Assembly: GCA_028583685.1 (NCBI GenBank)
Contig: JAMXIF010000220.1
Location: 39,492,708-39,556,707, forward strand
Direction: 5' to 3'
DNA from: Petaurus breviceps papuanus
Taxonomy: Eukaryota > Chordata > Mammalia > Diprotodontia > Petauridae
Length of the DNA stretch: 64,000 nucleotides
The translations under genes were made by a program, and so were the position numbers. How positions within the stretch are numbered: position 1 is the stretch's first letter; each line of letters starts with the position of its first letter. Below the pieces are notes generated by a model. The model saw only the letters and a list, made by a program, of their open reading frames with translations. It did not search any database and had not been told where the DNA came from. Shown in pieces: positions 35,271 through 46,770 of this stretch.

Positions 35271-35589
35271 GTGGCACAATATAAGGACAGATAAGGAAGA
35301 ATGGGACAGGACTATGGTTTCAATGGTATGGGGGCACTCAGTTGGAGGTCCCCCTAAAACTATAGGTTCCTACCTTCTCAACAACTGAGTTTTGGTTTTT
35401 GTTTATTTTTTTTCTTTTGGATTTGTTTTGTTTTATTAACTATAGAAAGAAGTTGAATAATTTTTCCTGGTTCCAAGGCTGACTATTCCACACTACTTCT
35501 CAGTGACTCTTTTTAGCTAGTTAAATAAGTAATTTCAAGAGAAATGGAGAGCACTATACTGATATTTTCTTCCTCAAATTCCTTTTCAT

Positions 35590-35890
35590 TTATCTATGTG
35601 CTTATATACCTATAGAATATAGGCTCTTTGAAGGTAGGGTATGTTTCATGTTCCTCATATCTCATGCCTTTCACAGTTGTTGGGGTTTTTTTTTTGAAGG
35701 GCAATTGGGGTTTAGTGACTTGCCCAAGGTCACATGGCTAGTATTTGTGTTAAGTGTCTGAGGTCAGATTTGAACTCAGGTCTTCCTGACTCCAGGGCCG
35801 GTGCTCTATTTGCTGTGCCACATAGCTGCTCCCTTGCACAGTTCTTGGTACATAATGGGTGTTTGACAAGTTCTTGGATTGAATTGAATC
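35590..35890 (+). mobile_element. L2 3' tail, split by a SINE
   Basis: 'aatataggctctttgaaggt' comes before the SINE and 'cttggtacataatgggtgtt' and 'gattgaattgaatc' after it, together the standard L2 tail. The SINE occupies 35684-35833. Confidence 0.65.
35684..35833 (-). mobile_element. tRNA-type marsupial SINE, reverse
   Basis: Full-length reverse copy: 'gggcaattggggtttagtga', 'cttgcccaaggtcacatggc', 'cactgcc'-type head worn to 'gtgccacatagctgctccc'. Flanks CACAGTTGTTGG (35672-35683) and CACAGTTCTTGG (35837-35848) are a 12-bp target duplication. Confidence 0.9.
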
Positions 35891-35899
35891 TCTAACATT

Positions 35900-36985
35900 A
35901 CCCATTCCCTATGGTTCTGCATGTACGTGCCAAAGTCAGTCTGGGTCTCTTTTCCAGAGGCTTACAAATAAACTCCATAATTTCACAAGGCAGAAAGAGA
36001 TTTGAAAAAGCAAGAGGGCTTCAAGTTTGTGAACACATTTTCCTTAATCTTCAAAACTACCTCAAGGAAAAAACAATGAACTACTCCCATCAGAGGGGTA
36101 GTACAGATGCCAAGACTGGAAAAGGTTTCATTCCAGAAGGAATAGAAATAGGCATTCCCTACTTTAGTATGATAGCAGCAGATATCCAAGCCAAGCATTA
36201 TTGAAGGGCTTAAGGTTTTTTTAAACTCTTCCAGAAATTTTCCAGTTAAAGTAAATAAACAATGCACAGGATGAGAGGAGGCCCAGCTTCTCCATAAATA
36301 CAGAATCAGGCAGTGTTCTGGTAAACCAAGGAGAACATCTGGTTGCTCTAGTACAACACAGTCTCAAAGCTTTTCACATCAGGAATTTCACCGCTGAATG
36401 GCCACATTTTGCCTGCCTTTTACTTGTCTTCTCTGAGTTTGTTAATTTCTTTAGCATGCAGAATGAGCCACCCAGGGACTTGGTCTCTAAAAGCAGCAAT
36501 AAATAAGGGGAAAAGCCTAGCAAATCACAGAAAGAGGTATGCTAAGCGTTATGCAAATTGATGTTTATTTGAAATACCATCACTCACTTTATGTTATGTT
36601 GAACTAATAATAGGTAGTATTTTCATTCTGAAGGGTAAAAAATGTAATGTGTCACTCCTTTATCCTTGATAGAGTTGCAAGGGGGGAATATTGAGGGGGG
36701 GGGGTAGCCAAGCTGTCAACAGAGTATATGCAAATTCAAATGTGTGTGATTTAGGGGTATAATGGACCATGAGTCCCATAAACCAGGTGGACTACAGCTG
36801 TGACTGCTCTATGCTGCTGTCTATGGGCCAAAGAGAGGTTGCCTTTATCAGGACAGCAAACTATTAATGAGCTTTAGAGCCAATGAAAAGAAACTAGGAC
36901 TGGGCATTTTTCATGTTGCCCATAAAAAGCATAATTAAGCAACTCCATCTTCTTCCCTTGGGAAGCTTCCTCCTGAGAACTAGCT
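35900..36985. other. Single-copy stretch, candidate regulatory DNA
   Basis: No repeat and no convincing gene. A 97-codon forward frame (35911-36204) has no recognisable domain. Two exact ATGCAAAT octamers occur (36551-36558 and 36728-36735). A G10 run lies at 36695-36704. Confidence 0.4.
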
Positions 36986-36989
36986 CATT

Positions 36990-37710
36990 AGAATCAGGAT
37001 ATCAAGGAATCAAAGGATTTGAGATCTGGGAGAAACCTTAGGTGGCAACTAGCTCGGCCTATAGCTGAAAAATAATGTCTTCAACACACCCAACCTATGG
37101 TTACCAGCCTTTGCTTGAAGACCAATTGAGGAGGGAAGGAAGGAGGAGAAAACCAATTCCATTCAATTTTTGAACAACCAATTTTTAGGAAGCTTTTTTA
37201 TTTGCATGATACCTTAATTTGCCTCTTTTCAACTTCCAGTCACTACTCCTAATTCTCTTCTTTGGGTTTCAAGAAGTAAGCTGAAAACCTCTTCTCCATG
37301 ATAGCGTCTCAAGAACTTAGAGACAGTTCTCATCAGTTACACTTTGAGTCTTCTCTTCTCCAGGTGAAACATCCCGAGACCCCTCTCTTTCTCCATTTAA
37401 GGGAAAGGCTGCAGAATTATTGCCATTCGTGTTGGCCCCTGCTGTATGCTCTTCACTTTATCAACATCTGCCCAACATCTGTGGGGCCTAGAACTAAGCA
37501 TATAATCGCTCTGGTTGGAGCTTGGAGGGTAGAATACAAAAGACCTAAACCCTTCTTAAGACTGGAAACTGCACCTTTCTTAATGGAAACCAAGCACCAC
37601 AATCGCTCTTTGGATTGCCATAGCATATTGTTGACTAATGTTGAGCCTTCGGTGCACCAAAGTCCACTCTTTTTCCCATTTTACTAAATCTTCCTCTAAA
37701 TCACACATAC
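36990..37710 (-). mobile_element. CR1/L3-type LINE 3' region relic, reverse
   Basis: The forward text follows the reverse complement of a CR1-class 3' end in order: 'cttctcttctccaggtgaaa' with 'catcccgag', 'ctttatcaacatctgcccaa', 'gtggggcctagaactaagca', 'ctggaaactgcacctttctt', 'gccatagcatattgttgact' and 'aatgttgagccttcggtgca'. The 129-codon forward frame here (37298-37687) is antisense to the element and not a gene. CR1/L3 activity in mammals is ancient. Confidence 0.75.
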
Positions 37711-37727
37711 CCTCCAGTGTCCCCCCA

Positions 37728-37910
37728 AAGCTCTGACCTTAGATGGAATCCCTTCTCCTCTATATTATTTTTGCCTGGTGATCTCATCAGTTCCATTGGA
37801 TTTCAGTTTTCATTGCTATACAGATAGTTTTCCTATCAATTCATCTAGCCTCAACCTATCCCTTGGGATTTAGTCTTACATATCTGTATGGCTTTTTGAT
37901 CTCTTGAATT
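37728..37910 (+). mobile_element. L2 ORF2 fragment (YADD region)
   Basis: 'ctcctctatattatttttgc' then 'gtgatctcatcagttccatt' then 'cattgctatacagatagttt' follows L2 ORF2 around the RT catalytic box, here worn to CYTDS in place of the family's YADDS. Confidence 0.65.
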
Positions 37911-38274
37911 GGATTTAACATATATACCTTTCTAAAAATGGTTCAAATATCCTTTATTATTGAATATCCGTATTTTGAACTGTATATTTAAGTTCAGATT
38001 TGTTAGTTAGTTCACCACGGGCTGCATCATGTGCTTCATTGCTCTTCAAAGCACATTATTCCATTCCTTTCTCCTTTTTCTAGTGGGCACAGAATAGTCA
38101 TGTGGGTTTTTTTTTGTTTTTCCTTTTATACTTGAAGGTGTTTATTTTGGTGTCTTATAGAACTTGTTGTTCCTAGATTGAATAGTTAAAATTAACCACC
38201 ATGTGCTTTGGAGTTTCAGCCTTGAATTATTTTTTTTCCTGAAGATAAATTCTATAAAGAGATAATAATAGCTA

Positions 38275-38530
38275 ACAATAATAACTACCATTGATATAGT
38301 TCTTTAAAGTTTATAAAACACTTTAAAAACATCACTGTTGTTATCCTCAAAAAACCTAGCTGGTATTATTATTATTATGAATGCAAGTATTATCCCCATT
38401 TTTTAGAAGTGGAAACTGAGGCTCAAAGATGTCAATTGACTTGTTCATCATCAAAGTATTAGAAGTAGTAACTGAATCCAGATCTTTGTGACTTTAAATC
38501 TATCACTCTATCTTCTATGGCATCTTATCC
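38275..38530 (-). mobile_element. MIR/MON-type relic, reverse
   Basis: 'ttagaagtggaaactgaggc' and 'tgacttgttcatcatcaaag' match the reversed MIR core. The left part 'ttctttaaagtttataaaac' matches the tail unit. Confidence 0.6.
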
Positions 38531-38634
38531 CTCATTAGTAGGGTCTTTGCAAGTTCTAAGGCCAATGTATAATTTATAATATACTATACAATATGATTCA
38601 CCAATGTTAAAAAGGCATAGTTAATAAAGAGTTG

Positions 38635-38825
38635 GTCTCAGAGTCAAAACCTGGATCAAATTTCTCTTACATACATACTGATCATGTGACCCTGGGAAAT
38701 TCATGTAATCTTTTTGTGCCAACTATAAATTCTTTAAAACTAAAAGTTAGAGAGAAGGTGCTGGTCTACCACTGATAGAAGAAATTTCTTACCAGAAGTT
38801 CTATATACCAAATATATCATTGATT
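38635..38825 (+). mobile_element. MON1-type SINE relic
   Basis: 'ggtctcagagtcaaaacctg', 'gatcatgtgaccctgggaaa' and the tail 'gagagaaggtgctggtctac' with 'aagaaatttcttaccagaag' follow MON1 order. Confidence 0.6.
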
Positions 38826-38834
38826 GGATTAGAA

Positions 38835-38940
38835 CACACACTATATATATACACATACATACATGTGTATATATGTACATATATACTTACCTCTCTATAC
38901 ATATATGTATACGTATATGTATATTAATATTATATGTGTT
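38835..38940. repeat. TATA/TATG low-complexity tract
   Basis: Alternating 'atatatatacacatacatac' and 'atatatgtatacgtatatgt' sequence. Confidence 0.8.
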
Positions 38941-39475
38941 TGCCTTGACATCATATAAATTACGAATGACAGTGGCATAATTTTCTTCTCATCCCCAATC
39001 AGCATCATTCTGCAGGAAGTCCCTGTTACTTTTCTTTATACAAATTCAAAGTTATCATACCCAGAGTCTCTAGTCTTGCTATGTATGGAGCATTTTAAGT
39101 ATGTGTTTCTTTAAAGTGTCATTCATCAGCTTAATTAGCCCTAAAGGAAACATTTGTTTCAAATTAGGAGAGGCAGCATCTCTGGAAAGGACATAACAGC
39201 ATTAACAATGGCAACTTGTTTAAGTAATGGGGCTTTTAAGGCTGATTTGTAAATGAGACTGACTGAGCCCAGCAACATTTTAACTCAGTTGGTTTTCTAA
39301 GCCTTCAAAAACATCTGACTACTCATATCCACAGAACACCCTCATCATCATCAACCCATGGGCAACAAAGTTGCTCAGCAATTAAGATAGTTATTATCAG
39401 AATAGCCAAGGGAAGATAAATTATACCATCAAAAGATTGTGTTACAGCGGAAAGAGGAATGGTTTGGGAGTCAGA
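38941..39475. other. Single-copy stretch
   Basis: No gene. The 39100-39300 part is repeat-free and includes an AACAATGG site of SOX type, so it might be a conserved element. Confidence 0.35.
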
Positions 39476-39620
39476 GAAGCTAAACCCTACTAGGATGACC
39501 TTAGCCATATCAATTTTTTTTTCTCTGATTCTCAGTTTTCATAGCTACATAATGAGTGGGTTGTACTAGATTGACTCTGAGGTCCTTTACAATTTTACAT
39601 CTAAGATTCTCATTCAACTA
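39460..39620 (+). mobile_element. MIR relic
   Basis: 'ggtttgggagtcagagaagc', 'tctgattctcagttttcata' and 'gattgactctgaggtccttt' follow MIR order. Confidence 0.65.
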
Positions 39621-39721
39621 TGAATCTTTATTCATTAAATAGTCTCTGTATGCTTCCTGATGGTTTGTTGAAAAGTAACTCCTTTCTTCCTTATCTCAAT
39701 AAATATGAGGTCAGAGTGTCA

Positions 39722-39830
39722 CAATAGAAATAGGCTATCTTTGGAGCTGGAGGAGCTGGGTTTAATTTCAACCTCTGCCACTTATTAGATGTGTAACCTT
39801 GGACAAGTTATGTAACTAAAATGACCAACT
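39722..39830 (+). mobile_element. MIR relic, 5' part
   Basis: 'ggagctggaggagctgggtt' and 'gtgtaaccttggacaagtta' match the MIR tRNA part and core. Confidence 0.6.
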
Positions 39831-40690
39831 AACTCCCCAATAGTCTACTACAAACTAAAACTAATGATAAATGTTTTGGACCACTTAAAGAAAGTTTGAG
39901 CCTATATGGGGGGAGGGGGGGTTGAGGATCAGAAAAGAAATAAATCCAGTGTTTAGGGTATATAGGATAAAAATGAGTTTTGATAAAAAGGCTGAACCAC
40001 TCAACTCTTATTTTGTTTCTATCTTCTGAAAAGAGGCATCTTCAGATTGTGAAGGACAGGACAAATGATTAGCAGGGAATTCAAAATTTAAATAAATGAG
40101 ATAACTAGATAATATCTGACTGGTGTCGAAGAGTTCAAGTCACAAGTATCGGAAGAAATACATGCTTAAGTACTGAAAAAATTGAAAAAAATGTTATTGC
40201 TAATGTTTTGTTGAGAATCTGAAAAAATACTGGAGGATGGTAAAATTGTTTTAGGATTGGAGCAATATAAATTTTTGAGAAGAGCAAAAAGGGCAGGGTC
40301 TATGAGTTATAGACCAGAATAAGGTCAAGTTTAGATCTCTGAGGTGCTATCCTAGAGACGTTTTTCTAAGTTAACAGTGACTCATTAATGACTATTCTTT
40401 TGATTAAGTCATTCACCAGTTGCAAATTCTCTCAAGTCACTGTCTTCCCATGTAACTAGTAAGTTTGACTAATGGCAGTGTTATAGAAGACATTATAAAA
40501 GCATGACTTGAGAGGAATTAAAAAGGTAAGCAGTGATCATAAATGAGAAAATTTTAGGCAATATTCCAGGAAGATAAGTTTTTATCAACCATTTTGAGGT
40601 ATACTGCATCCCTTGCTAAGAGTCCATCATTTCTATATTTTAAGCTGTAGGGCAGAAACCACTATCCTGAGACTAAAGACTGGAGACCAA
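39831..40690. other. Single-copy AT-rich stretch
   Basis: Contains a G-rich run near 39909-39921 and A-rich sequence. No gene or clear repeat; the 40020-40560 part may be a worn retroelement. Confidence 0.35.
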
Positions 40691-41075
40691 CTTCTTATTT
40701 TCTTTATTTTTTTATTAAGTTTTTAAATTTGTTTTTAGTTTTCAGTATTCGCTTCCATAAGATTTTTGACTTGCAAATTTTCTCCCCATCTCTCTCCTTC
40801 CCCCTGCCCAAGATGGGATGTAATTTTATATAGACTCTACATATAAATTCATATTAAACCCATTTTCACATTAGTCATGGTATAAAGAAGAATTAAAACC
40901 AATGAAAGAAACCATGAGAAGGAAGAAACAAGAAAGACAGAGAGACTGAGAAACACAGAGAGACAGAGAAACAAAGAGAGAGACAGAGAGACAGAGACAG
41001 AGAATAATATACTTGGATCTGCATTCAGACTCCATAGTTCTTTTTGAGGATGTGGACAGCATTTTCAATCATGAG
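40690..41075 (-). mobile_element. L1 3' UTR fragment, reverse
   Basis: The minus strand shows 'aaaagactcatgattgaaaa' and 'tgctgtccacatcctc', the marsupial L1 3' UTR signature, then a (GAGACA)-rich tract (about 40925-41003) and the tail 'tttagttttcagtattcgct' on the forward strand. ORF2 is absent, so this is a short 5'-truncated insertion. Confidence 0.75.
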
Positions 41076-41314
41076 TCTTTTGGAGTTGAAATCAACTTCT
41101 TAGATGAATACTCTTTTCCCAAATGTAATATGTGTATAAAACACTTTGCTTGCTAAATACACTTCAAGGCAATGGATTGAAATAGCTACTACCTATGTAG
41201 TATATAAGTAGTATATATATTTCCTATTATATAAGGAAAAGCTATTGAGGAGTTCTCCCAGTCCATTCAGTTGGGCAGAAGTGAATTCCATTGCTATAGC
41301 AGGCTGGTTCTATC

Positions 41315-41430
41315 AATCAGTCAATCAATGTGTATTTATTAAACATCTACTATGTGCCAAATACTAAGCCAGTTCTTGAGGAATCAAAGATTAAAATGAA
41401 ATAATGTCTTCCCTTAAGGAAAATAGCCAT
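41315..41430 (-). mobile_element. L2 tail relic, reverse
   Basis: 'caatcagtcaatcaatgtgt', 'catctactatgtgccaaata' and 'ctaagccagttcttgaggaa' are the reversed L2 tail. Confidence 0.65.
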
Positions 41431-41661
41431 CTAAACAAACCACTAGGTGGTGATCAGTTTGACCTACCAACATTGCCCTTTCTGTGCAAGTGAAAGCATT
41501 AACACAATTTCTCTATCAATTCTCATTTATGGATATGCATATTCAAATAAAGCTAAAACATTTTGAGATCATTTTGCATATATCTAACTAAATAGTACTC
41601 TTTTTCCCCCTCCCTTCTCAGCATAATTGACAGAATAATTCATTCATTTATAGATTAAATA

Positions 41662-42160
41662 GAATGTGGTCACATGGAGCCTGTGGCAGGAGGCTTGGTT
41701 TTCAGGAATGCCCATACCTTGATGCTGTGTGATTGGGCAGTGGGTCAAGAGGGTGGTTACATTCTCTGACCCAGGAGAAGGCTATATAATCCCTGATGTG
41801 AGGCTTTGCTTGGGGAATGACTTTGAGAAGTGTTGTGTGATTTGACCAGATGAGACTCTGGGCAGCCATTGAGAGCCCCCCGGCTTTGAAAACCCAGATG
41901 TTGATGCTTCCCTCTCTGGTAACTGATTTGGTATGGATGTAATGGTTGGACAGTTTGGAAGCCTGTCTGCTTGAAACATTTCTGTCTGTATATTCTGAAG
42001 TTCAGGGTGCTGACCTGTTTCCCCTGAACTAGGTAAATGATATGTTTGATTGATTAAAGCAAGATTGTTAACCCATTTTGAGTTGCTTTCCTTTAGAAAA
42101 GCAGATCTAAGAACCTGTGTTGGCAGCCACCCTGGGGATGCTGGGGTGCTTGCCACTACA
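41662..42160 (+). mobile_element. LTR (fossil), family A, 5'-truncated
   Basis: Forward copy of the family at 13304: 'gaatgtggtcacatggagcc', 'gaaggctatataatccctga', 'catctgg'-type blocks, 'gattgattaaagcaagattg' and the end 'tgcttgccactaca'. TATA and ATTAAA signals sit in LTR order. The first ~130 bases of the family are missing. Confidence 0.8.
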
Positions 42161-43080
42161 CAAGGGAATCATAAACAACATATAAAGTTACATCCAAATA
42201 ATATATTGTATAAACATATGTTATTGATATTATCTTTGAAGGAGGTATGACCATTCTTTTATTTCAATTGTAGCATGATGATTGGCCAGATAGAGGGTGA
42301 CGTCATGACCTTTCTACAACTCTCTTTAACAAGCTAATTGTATAGATTTATAGTCAGCATCCTCAAACCTACTTGCCAGTGCAGGCAAATGGAGGGCAGA
42401 TAGAAGCATTTTCACATGGCATGATTTGTTTCTGTACTTTACAGGTCTCCACTATGAAAGCAGTACACAATAAAGGATAAACTTCTGGATTTGACTTTTC
42501 TTTTCAAACCAAGGCAGAATTACTTCACTTCATTGTAGGTGACAGTAATACAGACAGAGTCTCATCTGAATTATTGCTTGTTATGTTATTATCTAGCTCA
42601 CAGATCACTTTGTGATTGTTGACAATTTTCTTTTTTATTTGACTGACAGTCTATTTCACTCCTTTCATTCTTCTCATTATAGAGTCCAGTTAACTCCCCA
42701 TTGGGCATTAGGTGATAGTGACTATCTTTCTATCGGGGGGGGGGGGGGTTTGCAAGCTGGTTATGCAATCTTTTAGCTACTTATTAAGAAATAGCATATT
42801 CTTTGTGTTGTTCTTTATTGTCTTCCCTGGACTTCAAGAATCCTAAACTGAAGTCATGGTTAGTTGGGAGACTTCCTTCAATCTATATCTCACCACATAT
42901 ATATTCTAGTTGTGTGTCACTTCATCCTCTCCATTCATTTGAAACTGTAAAGTATCAATCAATAAGACCTCTTGGCTCCTTCCCAAATGTCAACATGTGT
43001 AGACTAAAGTCTTTGATATTCCTGGGAGCATTTTATTCATGTACTAGAAATGCCACATATTGAGTCCAGTAGGCCTTCTA
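42161..43080. other. Single-copy stretch with G14 run
   Basis: No gene. G14 at 42735-42748. Frames here (for example 86 codons at 42803-43063) show no domain. Confidence 0.4.
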
Positions 43081-43081
43081 C

Positions 43082-43305
43082 TTAGGGCAGCCCTGGAGTC
43101 AAGGGGATCTGAGATTGAATCTGGTCTCAGAGCCTTATAAGGTATGTGACACTGGACAAATCACTTAACCCTGTTTCCCTCCATTTCACAATCTATAAAA
43201 TGAACTAGAGAAGGGAATGGCAAACCACTCTAATAACATTGTCACAAAAATCCCCAAAGAAGAGTTATACACATATGAAAATGACTAAACAATAACAAAG
43301 GCCTT
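43082..43305 (+). mobile_element. MAR1-type SINE with RTE tail
   Basis: tRNA-related front ('ggcagccctggagtcaaggg', 'gacactggacaaatcactta') then 'gaactagagaagggaatggc' and 'aaatgactaaacaataacaa'. The latter matches the tail of RTE/BovB LINEs, which mobilise such SINEs. A relic of the partner LINE lies at 49270-50410. Confidence 0.75.
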
Positions 43306-45415
43306 CTATTTTAAACTCAGGATTCCTAGCATGTTCAGCAATGTATAAATAAAATACTAAGGCTTTGCATCCTTGGGGATGGTAAGGTACAGTCCCCAAC
43401 TCTATGAGCCCTGCTAAAGCCAACAGTTCCTTTAATAGTTTGCTATTAGAATCATTATTTTGGTAAAAATAATTTAGCAAAGAATTCATATAAAGAGAAT
43501 TATTTCTCCCACATCATTTTAGGCTTAGGAGATCTCTCATTCTTGACTGAGTATGCCTATATGCACTTGGTAAAATGATTTGCTTCAATTAATATATTGT
43601 TTATTTTATTCCTATATCCTTCCAATAATTAGAATCTCAGTAAACACCGGTTCTAACGTATTGCTGGTACTTATGCACGCCAAGTAAGCAGTACAAGTTT
43701 GCAGTTTTTCCCTTTAAAAAAATGGACATAACTCTCATCCTTTTTAGTGACATCTCTTTGTAACAAGGCTATAAAATTGATTTTTTGACAACTTTAGGGT
43801 TTCCCCTTGATCCAAATGTCCAAAATCATTGTATAACACCTTCAGGGTCTATTTGTATAATATAAAACTCAAGAAAAAATCCTTTCCAGATCAAAATCCA
43901 TCATTTATTTCTTTAGAATTTTCTAGATTTGAATATGTTCTATTCATCCTATTTCACCTTATCACTGATGTCCAGATACATCTTTCTCCCCTGCCCAGAT
44001 GCTTGTCTTTATACAGAACTTCTCTCCTCAGCCAAAACTATACAAAACCAAACTGTAACACTAACAAGTGCCTTGTAATATAACATACACATGGTTTATT
44101 TTATATCATAAATTTCAAAGTATAAAGGATATTATTTTTTGGCATGTGCACTCGAGCATGTGGTTTTCTTCTCCAAATTCAAGAGTATGAAATCTCCTGC
44201 GTAGGCCAGAACCCAATTTGAGTTGACACATAACAAACCTCAATTTCTGACCATACTAGACTTTGTAAACTCCACTTATTCTAATTTTCTGGGTAAAAAC
44301 CTCTCTCTGCTACTCCTTAAATCTATCTGAAACATGTTTATAACCTTATGCTTTGTACCCCTGTACCCTTTCTCACCTTACACTTTAGCAATTTGAAACC
44401 TTTCACATGTATGTATGTGTATATATACATAAAGGCAGAGAAAGAGAATTATATTGGAATACATGAATATAAATGGGAATACATATATATGACTATGTAT
44501 TGGAATATGCATTTATGTATGTATGTTTGTATGTATGTGCATCTGCATGAAGTCAGGCACAACAAATGCCTCTGGCAACAATATTCTTTTCCCTAACAAA
44601 ACATACACCCAACAGGGAAAGGGGAGCAGCAACATTACTGTAACCTTCTGATTGTGTTTTCCATGGCCTTCTCCCTCAGCATCTTGACTTGGAGTAAAAT
44701 TGTGTGGGTTTTATTAAAATGTGTTTGAAGCCTCCCCACCCAGTAAGAGCAATTTCTGTTTATTGCCTACTTTGAAAAGTCATTCAGAGCAGTGAGGAAA
44801 GCTGTACCACAAGCACTGGCTTTTATGGACTGAGCACCATTGTGAAAATGCTTGAAGCAACAGCCTGGTTTCAGGAAGGCAGGACAACAGCTTCACCGGG
44901 GGTCCATTTTCCCCTGCAAATTAGATGTTCATTTAGAGAAATTTGCTTTTTGGTGGTAAATTATTTTTGAACTGAATACTCTACCATTGCCTGGAAAATG
45001 CCTTTTCAATCCTTTCGAAATGCTCCATAATGACAAGGCAAGTCACAATTTCTCCTTCTAAAGCAATTGGCTTTGATTCCCTTTTGGTTTTTTATATTGT
45101 ACTTAAAAAGCCCAAGCTCCTGAATCAATATTACAGAACTACATTTTCTGTCCTAAACAATTATTTATGGGAGGTTGGAATACTTGCAATTTAACATGCC
45201 ACTTAGACATTATGAGAGCTGAGTCCGTGCCTTTTAACTCTGTAGTAGAAAGACAGGAGAAGCTGTTCTGGATAAGAGTCAGCAGCATGCAAAACATCAC
45301 TTTCCCAAAATTCAGTGTATTGGGTAGTAGTAGAATGGGGAGAGTTAAGGATTCTGGGAAGAAAATAAAACTAATGCTTATTGTGTGGCTTATCTTAGGC
45401 GAAAATCAATTCACT
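43306..45415. other. Long single-copy stretch
   Basis: No exon found. A TATG-rich tract lies at 44405-44545. The part 44620-45140 has balanced composition, no repeat and no simple sequence, and is a candidate conserved non-coding element. Confidence 0.45.
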
Positions 45416-45417
45416 TG

Positions 45418-45500
45418 TTTCTTCATTTGTGTCAACCAATAAATCAATGAACATTCAGTAAGAGACTACTATGTGCCAGACACTACACTAGGTAGTGGAA
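45418..45500 (-). mobile_element. L2 tail relic, reverse
   Basis: 'aatgaacattcagtaagaga', 'ctactatgtgccagacacta' and 'cactaggtagtggaaatgaa' are the reversed L2 tail. Confidence 0.6.
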
Positions 45501-46116
45501 ATGAAAAGGTTTTTAAAAAGGCGCTTATGTCCTATGAAAGACTAGTAAGGATGTTGGAGTGGATGACCTTGGTGATCCTTTTCTACTCCAGAGTTCCTCT
45601 AAATCTGAGCAAGATTTCTCCTTTACCTCAATGCACTCATGCATTGATTCCTGGTTCATTCATACAGTCATTCCACATTTTAAAGTCTGCCATATCCATA
45701 GCACCACATTAAACATTGGGGGAGAAGCATCCTCATGGAAGAACACAATGGCTCCTGTTCTAATGGATTTCACTGACAGAATCTCAGACCTCAGAGGAAT
45801 TAGAGACCACAAAGTTCTTTCCATTCTCTGATTTCCTCTAATTTTTACAATCCATGCCTCACAATCCTATACTTAACTTTCTAAAGTCCAAATGAATAAA
45901 TCTTTCCTCCACCACTAAATTATTATCTCCTAGAGGAAGAAAAATAACATTTCCTTCTATTCCCTACACTTAAGAAAACACTATTGGTGAGAGCTGGAAC
46001 CACTACCAGAGAGCCTAGATGCCCGTAACCCCTTAAACGTACCAAAAACCCTGTGGGTGGGGTGAAATGTAACTTCCCACTCATTAAAATGGTGAGGACC
46101 AAAGTTATATTATGAT

Positions 46117-46320
46117 GTGATAAAGCACAGGCTCTGGGGTCAGAAAAGTCTTGGTGCAAGTCATGTAACCATAGAAAAACTATTCTTTTCCCTTTTGGTC
46201 TTAGTATTCTCATCTGTAAATTTAGATAATAATACTTGTACTACCTGCTTCAAAAGGATTTAAGCAAAACACATTGTAAACTGTAAAGTGCTGCATAAGT
46301 AAGAGCTATTATGACATCTC
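46117..46320 (+). mobile_element. MIR-type relic
   Basis: 'gcacaggctctggggtcaga', 'cttagtattctcatctgtaa' and 'gtaaactgtaaagtgctgca' follow MIR order. Confidence 0.65.
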
Positions 46321-46354
46321 CCATGGCTCATAACCTAATGATGGACCAACATTG

Positions 46355-46485
46355 TAAATAACAGTTGACATTTATATAGTTCTTAAACATTGGCAAAGTG
46401 GTTTATCTGCATCATCTCATTTTAGCCTCAATAATGACTCTCCCTCTATAATAGTAGATGCTTAATAAATATTTTTTGATTCCCA
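46355..46485. mobile_element. MIR/L2-like tail relics
   Basis: 'ttgacatttatatagttctt' with 'tctgcatcatctcattttag' (MIR-related) then 'gtagatgcttaataaatatt' (L2 tail). Confidence 0.5.
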
Positions 46486-46489
46486 CCTA

Positions 46490-46770
46490 CAGGCAGCTAA
46501 GTGGTTCAGTGGATAGAGTCCTGGACCTGAAGTCAAGAAGACTTGAATTCAGATTAGTGTCAGACACTTGCTAATTGTGTGACTTTGGTCAATCACTTAA
46601 CCTCTGTTTGCCTCAGTTTCCTCCTCTAAAAGTGGGATAATAATTGCACCTACTTCCCAAGGCTTTTCTGAGGATCAAATGAGACAATATCTGTAATGCT
46701 CTTTAGCACAATGCCTAGCAAGAGTAAGCACTATATAAATGTTACCTACTATTATTATTCCATTTATGGG
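46490..46770 (+). mobile_element. MON1/MIR-type SINE
   Basis: Long, fairly complete copy: 'ggcagctaagtggttcagtg' head, 'gcctcagtttcctcctctaa' core and 'gtaagcactatataaatgtt' tail ending in ATT repeats. Confidence 0.75.

Noticed and set aside
35911-36204. 97-codon forward frame as an exon or small gene
   Set aside because: No recognisable domain, no splice or promoter context I can support, and ordinary length for chance in 64 kb.
37298-37687. 129-codon forward frame as a possible gene
   Set aside because: The DNA matches the reverse of a CR1/L3 3' region, so the frame is antisense to a LINE relic.
38835-38940. TATA-rich region as a promoter
   Set aside because: It is low-complexity TATA/TATG sequence with no downstream gene.
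41782-42156. 124-codon minus frame
   Set aside because: It lies antisense within a fossil LTR of a three-copy family and shows no domain.
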